64,000 nt of DNA from Clostridiales bacterium (GCA_019417465.1 DXVF01000012.1:1-64000), one strand, 5' to 3'; positions 36,739 through 47,839 are shown, counted from the first letter of the stretch. Made by a program: numbers and translations. Notes: a model not told the origin generated them from the letters alone.

Positions 36739-37882
36739 ATGATTAAAAAAGTTGCAATACTTGCAAATGGAGGAGATGTTTCTGGTTTTAATGCAGTAAT
36801 AAGAGCTATTGTAAAAACAGCAGAACACAACAATATCGAATGTTATGGATTTATAGATGGATATAGAGGACTATTAAAAAATAATTATGTTAGACTAAGT
36901 ACACAAAATAGTAATACTGCATCTGGAATTTTACCAAAGGGTGGATCTATAATAGGTTCATCAACAAATGCTAATGTATTTCATTATAAAGTGGAGGAAA
37001 ATGGACAAGTAGTATATAAAGATTTATCAGATAAATGTGTACAAAATGTAAAGGAAGATGGATTTGATTGCATATTTACATTAGGTGGAGATGCAACACA
37101 AAAATCAGCAAGGGATTTTTCTTTAAAAGGAATAAATATAATAGGTGTACCAAAAACAATAGATAACGATGTTGCATGTACAGATATTACTTTTGGATAT
37201 AATACAGCTGTATCAGTTGCAGCAGAAGCACTAGATAGACTCCATACAACAGGAGAAACCCACCATAGAATAATGATATTAGAAGTAATGGGGAGATATG
37301 CAGGTTGGATTGCTTTAGAATCAGCTATAGCTGGAGGAGCAGATATTGCATTAATTCCAGAAATACCATATGATATAAATAGTGCTGTAAGAAAAATAGA
37401 AGAAAGAAGAAAAAAAGGTAAAGAATTTAGCATAGTAGTTGTTGCAGAAGGTGCAATGCCAAAAGGAGGAACAATAACTGTTGCATCAACAAGAGATAAT
37501 GGTATAGGAGTAGATAATACTAAACTTGGAGGTGCTGGAGAAAAAGTTGCTAAAGAATTGGAATCTTTAACAGGACTAGAAGCAAGATGTACAGTACTTC
37601 GGATATATGCAAAGAGGAGGTACACCAACAGCTTTTGATAGAGTGTTATCTACAAAATATGGTGCTAAGGCTATGGAGCTTGCTATGGAAGGTAAATTTA
37701 ATGTATTAACAGTAATAAAAGATGGAAAATTAGATTCAGTTTCATTAGAAGATGTAGTAGGTGAAAACAAGCAAATAGGAGCAGTTTCAGGTAACACAAA
37801 AGAAAGTAATATAAGAAAAGTAAGTATGGATCATGATTTAGTTAAAACTGCCAGAAACATAGGAATATGTTTAGGAGACTAA
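36739..37882 (+). CDS. 6-phosphofructokinase (mixed-substrate group) with a CGG shift
   Basis: This glycolytic kinase phosphorylates fructose 6-phosphate. The joined protein is about 380 residues. Motifs: NGGDVSGFNAVIRA, LGGDATQ (the donor-site loop, neither classical GGDGS nor GGDDS), GVPKTIDNDVACTDITFGY, and EVMGRYAGWIALE. The substrate-binding segment RCTVLGYMQRGGTPTAFDR is only formed by skipping C37600 of CGG 37600-37602. Without the skip 94 C-terminal codons are lost. The family resembles PFK group III; whether it uses ATP or PPi is undecided. The ATG at 36739 follows GGAGG. Confidence 0.88.
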
Positions 37883-37957
37883 TAATAAATTTATATTATA
37901 TTAACAATAAAAATTGTATATAGTAATTTTTTTAGGAAAAAGAAAGGGGTATGAAAA

Positions 37958-38647
37958 ATGGAAGAGAACAATCAAAACCAAAACATTAATGCAGAGGAAA
38001 TTAAAAAGGAGGCAAAAGAAACTGTAAATCAAGTGAAAGATTCTTTTAAAAATGTTGATGTAAAACAAGAAACAGAAAAAGCTAAAAACTTCTTTTCAGG
38101 AATAATAAGTACACCTATAAAGAAGATTAGTGAAATAGCACATGATAAATCAAATAATTTTTTTAAAACAGCAATTGTTCTATTAGTTTTATGGGTATTA
38201 ATTGCTGGATTTGGGCAAGTTGCATCTATTATAGGAACTATATTTAAATATGGATTTAGATATGTTGAGTTTTCAGACTTTATAGGAATTGCAAAAGCTG
38301 TAATAACACCATTACTTGAAATTGCTATATTATCAGGAATAGTATATTTATTTCAAAAACAAAATAAAAAATCATTCCTAACAGTAGTAAATACTATAGT
38401 TGCATCATATTTTCCAATAGTAGTTGCTAAAGTAGTAGGTTTATTAAACTTAATTTCTGGAGCATCTAGAATCACATCACCAATTACAGGGCTTTTAGGA
38501 GTTATATCATTAATATTTACATTCTTTGCTGTTAAAGAATTATCAGATGAAAAAGATAACGATAAAGCAGTAAAACAATTTGTTATAATTGAAGCTGTAT
38601 ATTATGTGGTAGCATTTATTTTATCATTCTTAAAATTATATATATAA
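37958..38647 (+). CDS. YIP1-like membrane protein with amphipathic N terminus
   Basis: This 229-residue protein has a highly charged helical N terminus (1-65, with ETVNQVKDSFKNVDVKQETEKA) followed by about five membrane helices resembling YIP1-domain proteins. The function is unknown. The ATG at 37958 follows AAAGGGG. It stands alone between pfk and spoIVA and is closed by a terminator. No enzyme motif is visible. Confidence 0.6.
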   Translation: MEENNQNQNINAEEIKKEAKETVNQVKDSFKNVDVKQETEKAKNFFSGIISTPIKKISEIAHDKSNNFFKTAIVLLVLWVLIAGFGQVASIIGTIFKYGFRYVEFSDFIGIAKAVITPLLEIAILSGIVYLFQKQNKKSFLTVVNTIVASYFPIVVAKVVGLLNLISGASRITSPITGLLGVISLIFTFFAVKELSDEKDNDKAVKQFVIIEAVYYVVAFILSFLKLYI

Positions 38648-38681
38648 AATTTTAATGATTTGTACAAAATATTAAATAACT

Positions 38682-38717
38682 AAAAAAGACATAGCTTTTA
38701 AAAGTTATGTCTTTTTT
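38682..38717. terminator. Bidirectional terminator
   Basis: AAAAAAGACATA pairs with TATGTCTTTTTT around a small loop between two convergent genes. Confidence 0.85.
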
Positions 38718-38737
38718 TAGAATATAGATATAATAAT

Positions 38738-40219
38738 TTATAATATTATACAAATTAGTCCACCACTACCTTCATTTATAATACGTTCTAAAGTATCTTG
38801 CAATTTCATTTGAGCATCTTCAGGCATATGATATAGTTTGTTTTGTAAACCTTCATTTACTAATTCATGTAAACTTTTTCCGAATATATTAGATTCCCAT
38901 ATTTTTTGTGGTTCGTTTTCAAATTCAGAAAGTAAGTAATTTACTAATTCTTCGGATTGTTTTTCTGAACCAACTATAGGAGACACTTCTGTTTCAATAT
39001 CTGCTCTAATCATATGTATAGAAGGAGCTTTTGCTTTTAATCTTACACCAAATCTAGAACCTTGTTTTACCATTTCTGGTTCATCTAGTATTAATTCATC
39101 CATAGAAGGTGTAACAATTCCATAACCTTTAGCCTTCACCTCTTGAAGTGCATATGAAACCTTATCATATTCTTTCTTCGTTTGTGCCAAATGAGTTATT
39201 GTAGAGAATAGATCCCCTTCATTTGCAATTTCTACACCAGATATTTCTGTTAATACTTTGTAGAATAAATCTTCCATCAAATTAATAGAAATATTTACAC
39301 TTCCAGTTCCTAATTTTACTTCATTTAAAATTGTAGAAGAAATGATTTCTGTATTTTGCAATTTTGATATACTTCCATCTACTTGTTTTAATATTTTTAC
39401 ATTATTGAAAGAATCTTTTATTTCAGAATATAATTCTTTTTTTAACCAGTGATCATCACATAAACCATCAACCCATTTTGGGAAGACTATATTTAATCTT
39501 TCAATAGGAAATTCATATAATATTTTCCCAAAAATAGAGTTGATATCTTCAATACTCAAATTTGCACAATCAGTAGGAAGAACAGGAACTTCATATTGAC
39601 TCTCTAATTTTTTTGCTAAATTTTTAGTATTTTCAGAATGGCAATCATTAGAGTTTAGAACTATAACAAAAGGTTTATTTAATTCTTTTAATTCTCTAAC
39701 AACTCGCTGTTCTGCGTCAATATAATCTTCTCTAGGAATATCTGTAATACTACCATCTGTAGTAACTAATATTCCTATTGTAGAATGTTCATCGATTACT
39801 TTTCTTGTACCAATTTCAGCAGCCCTTTCAAAAGGAATTTCATCATCAGACCAAGGTGTTTTTACCATTCTTGGCATTTCGTCTTCTAAATAACCAATTG
39901 CATTATTTACAAGATATCCAACACAATCTACAAGTCTTGTCTTTAAAGTGATATTGTTTCCTACAGTAATTTTAACAGCTTCATTTGGTATAAATTTAGG
40001 CTCTGTAGTCATAATAGTACGACCAGCAGCACTTTGAGGAAGTTCATCTCTAGCTCTTTCTTGTTTATATTCGTTATCGATATTTGGAATAACTAATAAA
40101 TCCATAAAGTTTTTTATAAAAGTAGATTTTCCTGTTCTAACTGGACCAACAACTCCAACATAAATATCACCATCTGTACGTTTTGCTATATCCTCATATA
40201 ATCTTAAATTTTCATCCAT
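38738..40219 (-). CDS. spoIVA: Stage IV sporulation protein A
   Basis: SpoIVA is the ATPase that polymerises on the forespore surface as the base of the spore coat. The 493-residue protein shows the conserved N-terminal GTPase-like fold with Walker A GPVRTGKST, IMTTEPKFIPNEAVKI and VDCVGYLV, a middle domain and the C-terminal SpoIVA region ending in GGLICIIL. Length and end match the family. The start at 40219 follows AAGGGGG. Its single CGG trinucleotide (TTC GGA) is out of phase, and the frame is intact. Confidence 0.96.
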   Translation of the reverse strand: MDENLRLYEDIAKRTDGDIYVGVVGPVRTGKSTFIKNFMDLLVIPNIDNEYKQERARDELPQSAAGRTIMTTEPKFIPNEAVKITVGNNITLKTRLVDCVGYLVNNAIGYLEDEMPRMVKTPWSDDEIPFERAAEIGTRKVIDEHSTIGILVTTDGSITDIPREDYIDAEQRVVRELKELNKPFVIVLNSNDCHSENTKNLAKKLESQYEVPVLPTDCANLSIEDINSIFGKILYEFPIERLNIVFPKWVDGLCDDHWLKKELYSEIKDSFNNVKILKQVDGSISKLQNTEIISSTILNEVKLGTGSVNISINLMEDLFYKVLTEISGVEIANEGDLFSTITHLAQTKKEYDKVSYALQEVKAKGYGIVTPSMDELILDEPEMVKQGSRFGVRLKAKAPSIHMIRADIETEVSPIVGSEKQSEELVNYLLSEFENEPQKIWESNIFGKSLHELVNEGLQNKLYHMPEDAQMKLQDTLERIINEGSGGLICIIL

Positions 40220-40322
40220 GTAATAATTTACCCCCTTAAAAAATGTTTGTACAATGCTTTAATTAATGTATATTATGTTTTTGTTTAGATATGCATAAAT
40301 AAAAAAAATTATATTAAAAATA

Positions 40323-40350
40323 TTGACAATAAGAAAATTCAGGTTATAAT
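40323..40350 (+). promoter_or_regulatory. Promoter of the thrS T-box transcript
   Basis: A perfect TTGACA (40323-40328) and TATAAT (40345-40350) are 16 bases apart. Confidence 0.8.
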
Positions 40351-40382
40351 AAAAATATAGTAATAATTAAAGACAATATTGA

Positions 40383-40618
40383 GACAAAGTAAAATAAAGG
40401 TTGTCGAAAGAGAGGATTAGCCTAATGGCTGGAAGCTAATCTGGATAAACATATTTGAAAAACTACCTCAATTTAGTTGCTAGAATAAAAAACTAGACGT
40501 ATTACTTGCGTTAAAAGTATTTAAAAATTAAGTTAAAATTAGGATGGAACCGTGCTTGGATATATAATTTTTAGCACTCCTATGAATGCAAAAGTACGCA
40601 TTTGTAGGAGTGCTTTTG
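40383..40618 (+). promoter_or_regulatory. T-box leader of thrS
   Basis: The leader has the T-box core AGGATGGAACCGTGC (40541-40555), a GAGAGGA stem I element near 40410, and a terminator hairpin (40573-40582 pairing with 40605-40614, then TTTT). An ACT/ACC threonine specifier is possible near 40460-40470 (AAACTACC). Uncharged tRNA-Thr would stabilise the antiterminator and switch on thrS. Confidence 0.9.
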
Positions 40619-40650
40619 TATGTAAAAAATTATAAAAGGAGGTTTTTTAT

Positions 40651-42562
40651 ATGATAAAAGTAAAATTGAAAGATGGTTCTATATTAGAAGTTAAGCAAGG
40701 AAGTTCAGTATTAGAAGTAGCAAAAAACATTAGTGAGGGATTAGCTAGAATGGCAACTTGCCGGAGAAGTTAATGGTGAAATAAAAGATCTAAGATTTAA
40801 ATTAGAAGAAGGTTGTTCATTAGTTATTCACACATTTGATGGAAGTGAATCTGGAAAAAAGGCATATTGGCATACAGCGACTCACGTTTTAGCACAAGCT
40901 GTAAAACGTTTATATCCAAATACTAAACTTGGAATAGGGCCAAGCATAGATAATGGTTTTTATTATGATTTTAAAGTAGAAAAGCCATTTTCTGAAGAAG
41001 ATTTAAAGAAAATAGAAGAAGAAGCTAAAAAAATTATAAAAGAAGATTTAACAATAGAAAGATTTACACTTCCAAGAGAAGATGCCATAAAATTAATGAA
41101 AGAACAAAATGAAGATTATAAAATAGAATTAATAGAAGAATTGCCAGAAGGAGAAGAAATATCTTTTTATAAACAAGGTGAATACATAGATCTATGTGCA
41201 GGACCACATTTATTAAGTACTGGAAAATTGAAGGTAATAAAAATATTATCAACATCAGCTGCATATTGGAAAGGTGACCAATCAAAAGATTCTATGCAAA
41301 GAGTTTATGGAATTAGCTATCCTAAAGCTAGTCAGTTAGAAGAATACTTAAATATGTTAGAAGAGGCTAAAAAAAGAGACCATAAAAAATTAGGTAAAGA
41401 GTTAGAACTATTTATGATGGCACCAGAAGGACCAGGATTTCCATTTTTTTTACCAAAAGGAATGGTGCTTAGAAATTTATTAGAAGATTATTGGAGAAAA
41501 ATACATAAAGAAAATGGATATGTAGAAATAAAAACACCAATTATTTTAAATGAAGAATTATGGCATCGTTCAGGACATTGGGATCATTATAAAGATAATA
41601 TGTATACAACTAAAATTGATGATGTCTATTTTGGCATAAAACCAATGAATTGCCCAGGTGGAATGATTGTATATAAATCAAAAATGCATTCATATAAAGA
41701 ATTGCCAATAAGAGCTGGAGAACTTGGTCTTGTTCATAGACATGAAAAATCAGGTGAATTAAATGGGTTATTTAGAGTAAGATGTTTTACTCAAGATGAT
41801 GCACATATATTCTGCTTACCAAGCCAAATTGAAGATGAAATTAAAGGAGTAATAAACTTAGTTGATGAGGTATATAGTAGATTTGGGTTCAATTTTACAA
41901 TAGAACTATCAACGAGACCAGAAGATTCAATGGGATCTGATGAATTATGGGAAATGGCAGAAGGAGCATTAGCTAAAGTATTAAAAGATCTAGGAAAAGA
42001 GTATCAGTTAAATGAAGGAGATGGAGCATTTTATGGTCCAAAAATAGATTTCCATATTAAAGATTGTTTAGGTAGAGATTGGCAATGTGGTACAATTCAG
42101 TTAGATTTCCAAATGCCTGAGAGATTTGATTTAACATATATTGGCGAAGATGGAGAAAAACATAGACCAGTTATGCTACATAGAGTTATTTTTGGTAGTA
42201 TAGAAAGATTTATAGGAATTATAACAGAACACTTTGCAGGAGCATTCCCAACATGGCTTGCACCAGTACAAGTAAAATTATTACCAATATCAGATGCACA
42301 AGTAGAATATAGTAAAAAAGTAAAGACTGAATTTGAAAAACAAGGATTACGTGTAGAATTAGATGATAGAAACGAAAAAATAGGATATAAGATTCGTGAA
42401 GCACAACTTGAAAAAGTTCCATACATGCTTGTAATAGGAGATAAAGAAGTTGAAGGTAATAAAGTAGCAGTTCGTTCAAGAAAAGAAGGAGATATGGGAG
42501 CTATTTCAGTGGAAGAATTTATTTCTAACATAAAACATGAAATAGAAAATTATGTTAAATAA
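40651..42562 (+). CDS. thrS: Threonyl-tRNA synthetase with a CGG shift near the start
   Basis: This is a class II synthetase of about 636 residues. The TGS domain at the N terminus contains the frame change: GLARMATC, then CGG at 40762-40764. Skipping C40762 gives GEVNGEIKDLRF and joins the main frame. Later landmarks: HTATHVLAQAVKRLYP, the zinc-binding NCPGGM, RAGELGLVHRHEKSGEL, FTQDDAHIF, and the C-terminal anticodon domain (YKIREAQLEKVPYMLVIGDKE). Without the skip translation would end at codon 41. An essential gene preceded by a working T-box is unlikely to be a pseudogene. Confidence 0.95.
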
Positions 42563-42640
42563 ATATAAATACTATATCTGACTAGTTTTTGACATAAAAG
42601 TATGAAGAGTATTAACAATTATAACACAAATTAATTTTTA

Positions 42641-42676
42641 AAATAATAAGCAAAAATATTGCTTATTATTTTTTTT
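42641..42676 (+). terminator. Terminator after thrS
   Basis: AAATAATAAGCA pairs with TGCTTATTATTT and is followed by a T-run. Confidence 0.85.
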
Positions 42677-42714
42677 ATTGGTATACTAGTAAAAAATACT
42701 TTGGGAGGGTAACT

Positions 42715-45000
42715 ATGCCTGGGGATGTTAAAGAAATAGAAGAAAATATAGATGATAAACTAAAATATTTAGGTTTGAATTTAGAAAATATACCAGATAG
42801 CCTGAAACAGCAAGTAAATTTAAATTATAAAGTATTAAAAGAATTTGATAATGCTACATACAAAGTGTATAAATATATATCAGTTAAAGATATAGAAATT
42901 TTTATAACTCCTACACAAAGATTAGCGAGTCTTAAAGAAAAATATAAATTTGCAAATCATATATCTCAGTATTTTGAAGTTAAAGAAAAAAAATATATAG
43001 AGTTAATAGAAGCATTATCTAGCACATATTTAGAGGAAATACAAAAAATAGAAGAAGAGCAAAAGATTTTGAATGAAAAAATGCCATGGAATGTAAAATA
43101 TAAAAATGCTTTCAAGTGGCAGATATATTATTCTAAAAACGACAATAAATATTTTATGTTAGTTCCATTAAGTGAGAAAGATAATGCTGCTTTATTTTAT
43201 CTATTAAAAGAAAAAATTAATTGTATAAATAATAATATAGATAAAAAAATATATGTCCCAATTTGTGACGAAGATTATTCATATGATTATTTATCAAAGG
43301 GACAAATAGCAGATATAGAAAATTATTTGTGGTTCTTTACAAAAAAGTGGCCTTCTATATATGAAGTTTGTGATAAAGAAAATAATAAAACAATACAAAT
43401 TATTGGAAAGACAAATATATATCAAGGTATAGAAAGTAGTTATAAAATAATAATTAAGAATGAAACAGAAGCGGAAGATAAATATAAACTAATGAAAGCT
43501 TTGTTTATTATTGCTTCAGACTTAAAATTTTCATATAATTTTGAGTGTACAATTGACGAAAAAGGATACTTAAAATTTTTATTTGAAGAAGATGAAATAG
43601 AATTTAAAGATTTAGAAAAATTTCTTAAAGAACAAGTTGACAAAAAAATAGAAGAAACTAAAGATATTATTGAAGAAACTAAAGAGTTAGAAGAAAAGTT
43701 AGTAGATTTAAGACAGGAAAGTGAAAGAAAGAATCAAGAATATACAAATAAAGAAAAACAAATAGTGATGTTTTTACAATGTAAAAAAACTTTTATAGGC
43801 AGATTTAAATACTTTTTTAAGACCAAAAAGAGCAAAAAGAAAATAGTCTTAAAAGGAGTAGAAGATTTACCTAGAATAATTGATATTGTAGAAGATGAAG
43901 AAAATAACAATGATTTTGTATTTGAAGAAAAAGATAGATATACAATCGAAGATTTACTTACTATTTGCCATATCTTAGAAAAGAAAGAAACAGTATATAA
44001 AGATAAAATAGGAACTATAAAAACCTTAGAAGAAAAAATTAATATATTAAATAAAAAAATAGAAAATGCAGATTTGTATATACAAGAAATAGAAGGGCAT
44101 AAACGCAGTATATTTGAATTTTGGAAATTTACTAATAAAGATTTACCAGATGCATTAACAGAGGCACAGAAATTAAAACAAGAAGAAAACAAAAAAATAA
44201 AAAAGATTTTTAATTATCAAGAAGACATGCAAGATTTAGGAAAAAAGATGGATGAATCTCAAAAAAATATACTATCTAAGAATGAAATTGATGCATTATA
44301 TGTTGTAAAAGATTATATAAATATTATAAATATTCTTTGTAAAAGCGAGATTGATGATGAAGATAACTTATATATTAGTTCTATATTAACTGATGAAAAA
44401 AGTAAATATAAAAAACAAATCAAAGAAAGAAAAATTATATATTTTGATATTTTTGGGAATATTGATAAAGAACCAGAAAAAGTAAAAGAAAGAGAAGTTA
44501 TAGAAGAAAAAAATGATAAATATCAAATTCTTCATTTAGATGATAAAATGAAATTAGATGAATTTAAAGAAAATCTAAATAAATTCAAAAAAATATTAGA
44601 AAAAGAATATAATAAAATTAAAGTACCATATGATATTTCATTATATTGTATATTAAATCAAAATACTATGTCAGAATGGAGTATAGCAAATCTTAATCCA
44701 GCTAATATTATAAAAAAAGAGGATGAAAGAGAAAATATTGATATAATAAAATATAATATTCCAGAAGGGTCACCAGTTTTATTTTATACAAATTGCATTT
44801 TATATAAGAATAACAATATAAATGTAGGAATAAATGAAGAGTCAGAGACTTTATTATACTTAGATAAATTTGATAGAGCTCTAAAAGGAAAAATAAAAAG
44901 AAAAGTATGTATACAAAAAAATGAATATGAGAATGTGGTAAAAAATATAAAAATCTATGAGTATGATTTAAATCCGAAGGAGGTAAAGGATGATAAATAG
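42715..45000 (+). CDS. Large coiled-coil protein of unknown function, coupled to deoB
   Basis: This 761-residue cytoplasmic protein is rich in Lys, Glu and Ile. It has no signal peptide or membrane helix. Two coiled-coil stretches are visible (about 300-350 and 440-520), with a small mixed N-terminal domain (MPWNVKYKNAFKWQIYYSKNDNKYFML). I recognise no catalytic motif. The start at 42715 follows GGGAGGG. The 3' end overlaps the deoB start by 11 bases and carries its ribosome binding site, so the two are co-translated. The codon use matches the neighbours. It could be a structural protein of this clade. Confidence 0.65.
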   Translation: MPGDVKEIEENIDDKLKYLGLNLENIPDSLKQQVNLNYKVLKEFDNATYKVYKYISVKDIEIFITPTQRLASLKEKYKFANHISQYFEVKEKKYIELIEALSSTYLEEIQKIEEEQKILNEKMPWNVKYKNAFKWQIYYSKNDNKYFMLVPLSEKDNAALFYLLKEKINCINNNIDKKIYVPICDEDYSYDYLSKGQIADIENYLWFFTKKWPSIYEVCDKENNKTIQIIGKTNIYQGIESSYKIIIKNETEAEDKYKLMKALFIIASDLKFSYNFECTIDEKGYLKFLFEEDEIEFKDLEKFLKEQVDKKIEETKDIIEETKELEEKLVDLRQESERKNQEYTNKEKQIVMFLQCKKTFIGRFKYFFKTKKSKKKIVLKGVEDLPRIIDIVEDEENNNDFVFEEKDRYTIEDLLTICHILEKKETVYKDKIGTIKTLEEKINILNKKIENADLYIQEIEGHKRSIFEFWKFTNKDLPDALTEAQKLKQEENKKIKKIFNYQEDMQDLGKKMDESQKNILSKNEIDALYVVKDYINIINILCKSEIDDEDNLYISSILTDEKSKYKKQIKERKIIYFDIFGNIDKEPEKVKEREVIEEKNDKYQILHLDDKMKLDEFKENLNKFKKILEKEYNKIKVPYDISLYCILNQNTMSEWSIANLNPANIIKKEDERENIDIIKYNIPEGSPVLFYTNCILYKNNNINVGINEESETLLYLDKFDRALKGKIKRKVCIQKNEYENVVKNIKIYEYDLNPKEVKDDK

Positions 45001-46171
45001 AGCTATTATTATTGTGCTTGATGGCTTTGGAGTTGGAGAACTTCCTGATGCCAAAAAATATGGAGATTGTGGAAGTAATACTCTAGAAGGAATTTATAAT
45101 AATACATCTCTTAAGTTACCTAATATGAAGAATTTGGGATTATATAATATAGATGGATTGAAGATAAATGAAAAAATAGAATATACAAAAGGTATTTATG
45201 GTAAACTTGCAGAAAAAGCTTGTGGAAAAAATAGTCCAGTAGGACATTGGGAAATATGTGGATATATAAAATCGCCTGGTTTTAGAACATATCCAAAAGC
45301 TTTTCCAGAAGAAATGATAAAAGAATTTAAACAAAAGACAGGTCTAGAAGGAATTCTTTGCAATGAGGTAGGTTCTGGGACAGAAATATTAAAAAGATTT
45401 GGTGAAGAGCATTTAAAAACTGGATATCCAATTATTTATACTTCTGCTGATAGTGTATTTCAGATTGCAGCACATGAAGATATTATTCCTGTTAAAAAAT
45501 TATATGAAATATGTAAGACTGCAAGAGAAATGTTAGATAAACCAGAGTATAATATTGGAACAGTAATAGCAAGACCTTTTATAGGAGAAAGTGCAGATAA
45601 TTTTGTAAGAACATATAATAGAAAAGATTTTGAATCATCTACATTTGGAATAAATATGTTAGACATAATAGAAAAGTCTAAATATTATGAGGTTATTGCA
45701 ATTGGAAAAATAGAAGACTTATTTTCTGGTAGAGGAATAACAAAAGCAGTTCATACAAATGGAAATGCTGATGGAATAAATCAAACTATAGATTTTATTA
45801 AACAAGATACAAAAGGATTAATTTTTACTAATTTAGTTGATTTTGATATGCTATATGGTCACAGAAATAATATAGAAGGATATGGCAAAGCTTTAGAGTA
45901 TTTTGATAGCAAGTTACCAGAAATAATGAAAAATATGAAAGATACAGATATATTAATTATTACTGCTGATCATGGAAATGATCCAAGTACTGAAAGTACA
46001 GATCATTCAAGAGAATATGTTCCAATCTTAATTTATGGAAAAGATATAAAAGAAAATATTAATCTAGGTACAAGAGAAACTTATGCAGATATTTCGGCAA
46101 CAATATTAGATATATTAAATTTAGAGAAATTAGAAAATGGAACAAGTTTTAAAAATGAGATTTTACGATAA
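44990..46171 (+). CDS. deoB: Phosphopentomutase
   Basis: DeoB interconverts ribose or deoxyribose 1- and 5-phosphates in nucleoside salvage. The 393-residue protein has alkaline-phosphatase superfamily metal motifs: IIIVLDGFGVGELPDA at the N terminus, GHWEICG, DFDMLYGHRNN, and TADHGNDPSTESTDHSREYVP near the end. The start at 44990 follows AAGGAGG and overlaps the upstream unknown gene. No other nucleoside catabolism gene is nearby. Confidence 0.95.
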   Translation: MINRAIIIVLDGFGVGELPDAKKYGDCGSNTLEGIYNNTSLKLPNMKNLGLYNIDGLKINEKIEYTKGIYGKLAEKACGKNSPVGHWEICGYIKSPGFRTYPKAFPEEMIKEFKQKTGLEGILCNEVGSGTEILKRFGEEHLKTGYPIIYTSADSVFQIAAHEDIIPVKKLYEICKTAREMLDKPEYNIGTVIARPFIGESADNFVRTYNRKDFESSTFGINMLDIIEKSKYYEVIAIGKIEDLFSGRGITKAVHTNGNADGINQTIDFIKQDTKGLIFTNLVDFDMLYGHRNNIEGYGKALEYFDSKLPEIMKNMKDTDILIITADHGNDPSTESTDHSREYVPILIYGKDIKENINLGTRETYADISATILDILNLEKLENGTSFKNEILR

Positions 46172-46216
46172 TAAATGGGCATAGGTAAAATGGATAGATG
46201 TTATATATAGTAATGA

Positions 46217-46250
46217 AGATGTGCAATTAAATTTTGCACATCTTTTTGTC
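46217..46250 (+). terminator. Terminator after deoB
   Basis: AGATGTGCAA pairs with TTGCACATCT and is followed by TTTTT. The rest of 46251-46371 holds nothing recognisable. Confidence 0.9.
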
Positions 46251-46371
46251 TAAGAATATAGTCCCCTGAATTTAACTTTGTAGAAATAATACTATTATTC
46301 AGTTATTTTGGGTATTTAAAAGCACTATTTTTGTAACCAAATAAACAGTATTTGTTTTTATGATATGTTAC

Positions 46372-47094
46372 TTAAAAAATTTTCACTATTGCATTAATAG
46401 TGTTATTTTCTTTATTCTTTATTGTTATAATATTAGCATTATCAATATTAGAATAGAAACAATCTATAGTTTCGCCAATTTTTATTTGTTTTTTAAACAT
46501 GACTTCTATATTATTTAATTCTGAAAAATAAATGTTTTCTGGTAATACTTCATATGCTAAGTTTATATAATTTAGATTATGCATATGTCCATTTACATCT
46601 ATATCCCATCTTTTACATGTGTATGAATGCTTGTATTCACTATTTTTTGGTTCCCTTAATTTGGGTACTTCTAATAAATCAAATACACTTTTATCCTCTG
46701 GACTATATTTTCCGAATTAAATCATCTTCGATTTTTATCATACCATTTTTATTAATATCGATTAAAACCCATTTAGATGTTGCTATTGCTAATAAATTAT
46801 TATCATTGTCATAAACTTCAAAATCACGATAAGAGTATATTCGGCATGCATTTCTTGCCCAAGTTTTTACAGTTAAGGTATCACCATATCTACAAGATTT
46901 AATTGATTTTAATTTCCAATTAATTAAAGCCCAAGTTAGACCTGTACTACCAAAATCATTAAGACCAAGTCCAACACTTGCAGAATGCATTTCTGCTACT
47001 TCTTCTAATATAGCTAATAGTCCGGGTATTAGTAATTTCTCCGTTTTGTATTAATATGATTTAATCCTACACGAAATGTTGATTCAAAAAACAT
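46372..47094 (-). CDS. Acyl-ACP thioesterase with three CGG shifts
   Basis: This double hot-dog thioesterase of about 239 residues probably releases fatty acids from acyl-ACP. Three in-frame CGG triplets occur, with skipped C at 47043, 47024 and 46714. Reading through them gives HINTKGEITNTGLLAILEEVAEMHSA, then the first hot-dog domain, then DDLIGKYSPEDKSVF, and the second domain with the catalytic segment RWDIDVNGHMHNLNYINLAYE. The start at 47094 (MFFESTFRVGLNH) follows GGAGGG. Each piece alone is too short to function. Spacing between sites is in phase for exactly one skip at each. Confidence 0.85.
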
Positions 47095-47130
47095 ATAACC
47101 CTCCAAATTTTAATAATAGTTTAATAATAT

Positions 47131-47190
47131 TTATATAATTTTAGCTCGCTATTGTTATATAATAGGAAAACATTAAGTTAGCATAGAATT
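47131..47190 (+). repeat. Dispersed intergenic repeat, copy C (right half)
   Basis: CGCTATTGTTATATAATAGG and TTAGCATAGA blocks match the right half of copy A, lying between the two thioesterase genes. Confidence 0.55.
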
Positions 47191-47589
47191 TTGCATGATA
47201 ACATAAATTTCAGGATGAACTTTTTTTGTGTTAATTGGGCGTAGATCTTTACCTACTAGAGCATGCACAGTTGTTCCTGTACAAATAGGTTTATCTTCAT
47301 CTTCTTTATATACTTCGTAAAAAAATTCTACCCTTGCAGGTGTTAATTTAGTTATTCTAGTTTTTATTGTTAAATCATCATCATAGAAAGCTGGTTTAAT
47401 AAATTTACAATTTAAACTAGCAAGAGGTGTTAATACCCCAGCAGATTCCATATCTTTATAAGGAAGACCAGCTAGTTTACAAAAATCAGTACGAGCAGCT
47501 TCGAACCAAATAGCGTAAACAGAGTGATGAACTATTCCCATTTGATCAGTTTCTGCATATCTTACATTTATATTAGTAGTTGAAATCAT
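47173..47589 (-). CDS. YbgC/4HBT-type acyl-CoA thioesterase
   Basis: This is a 138-residue single hot-dog thioesterase. The conserved segment VRYAETDQMGIVHHSVYAIW near the N terminus contains the catalytic Asp, followed by the FEAARTDF helix. The length fits the YbgC family. The start at 47589 follows GGAGG; a longer frame to 47610 lacks a site. It lies upstream of the acyl-ACP thioesterase on the same strand, so both may contribute to acyl turnover. The frame is intact. Confidence 0.85.
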   Translation of the reverse strand: MISTTNINVRYAETDQMGIVHHSVYAIWFEAARTDFCKLAGLPYKDMESAGVLTPLASLNCKFIKPAFYDDDLTIKTRITKLTPARVEFFYEVYKEDEDKPICTGTTVHALVGKDLRPINTKKVHPEIYVIMQNSMLT

Positions 47590-47839
47590 AATAGTATACC
47601 TCCTTTTCAAGGTATAAGTATACCATCATTTTGTAAAAAAGTAAAAACAAAATTGATAATTTCTTTAAATTTAAGTTTTTTTTAAGGAAATTTGTTTATA
47701 TTTATAAAAAATATGAATAAATAATAAAAAAATGTAAAAAAAGAAAATACGATTCAAAAAAAATATGAAATTTATAAAGAAAAAAATTAATAAATATGGT
47801 ATAATTTGTCCATATAGATAATGAAGGGAGTAAAATTAA

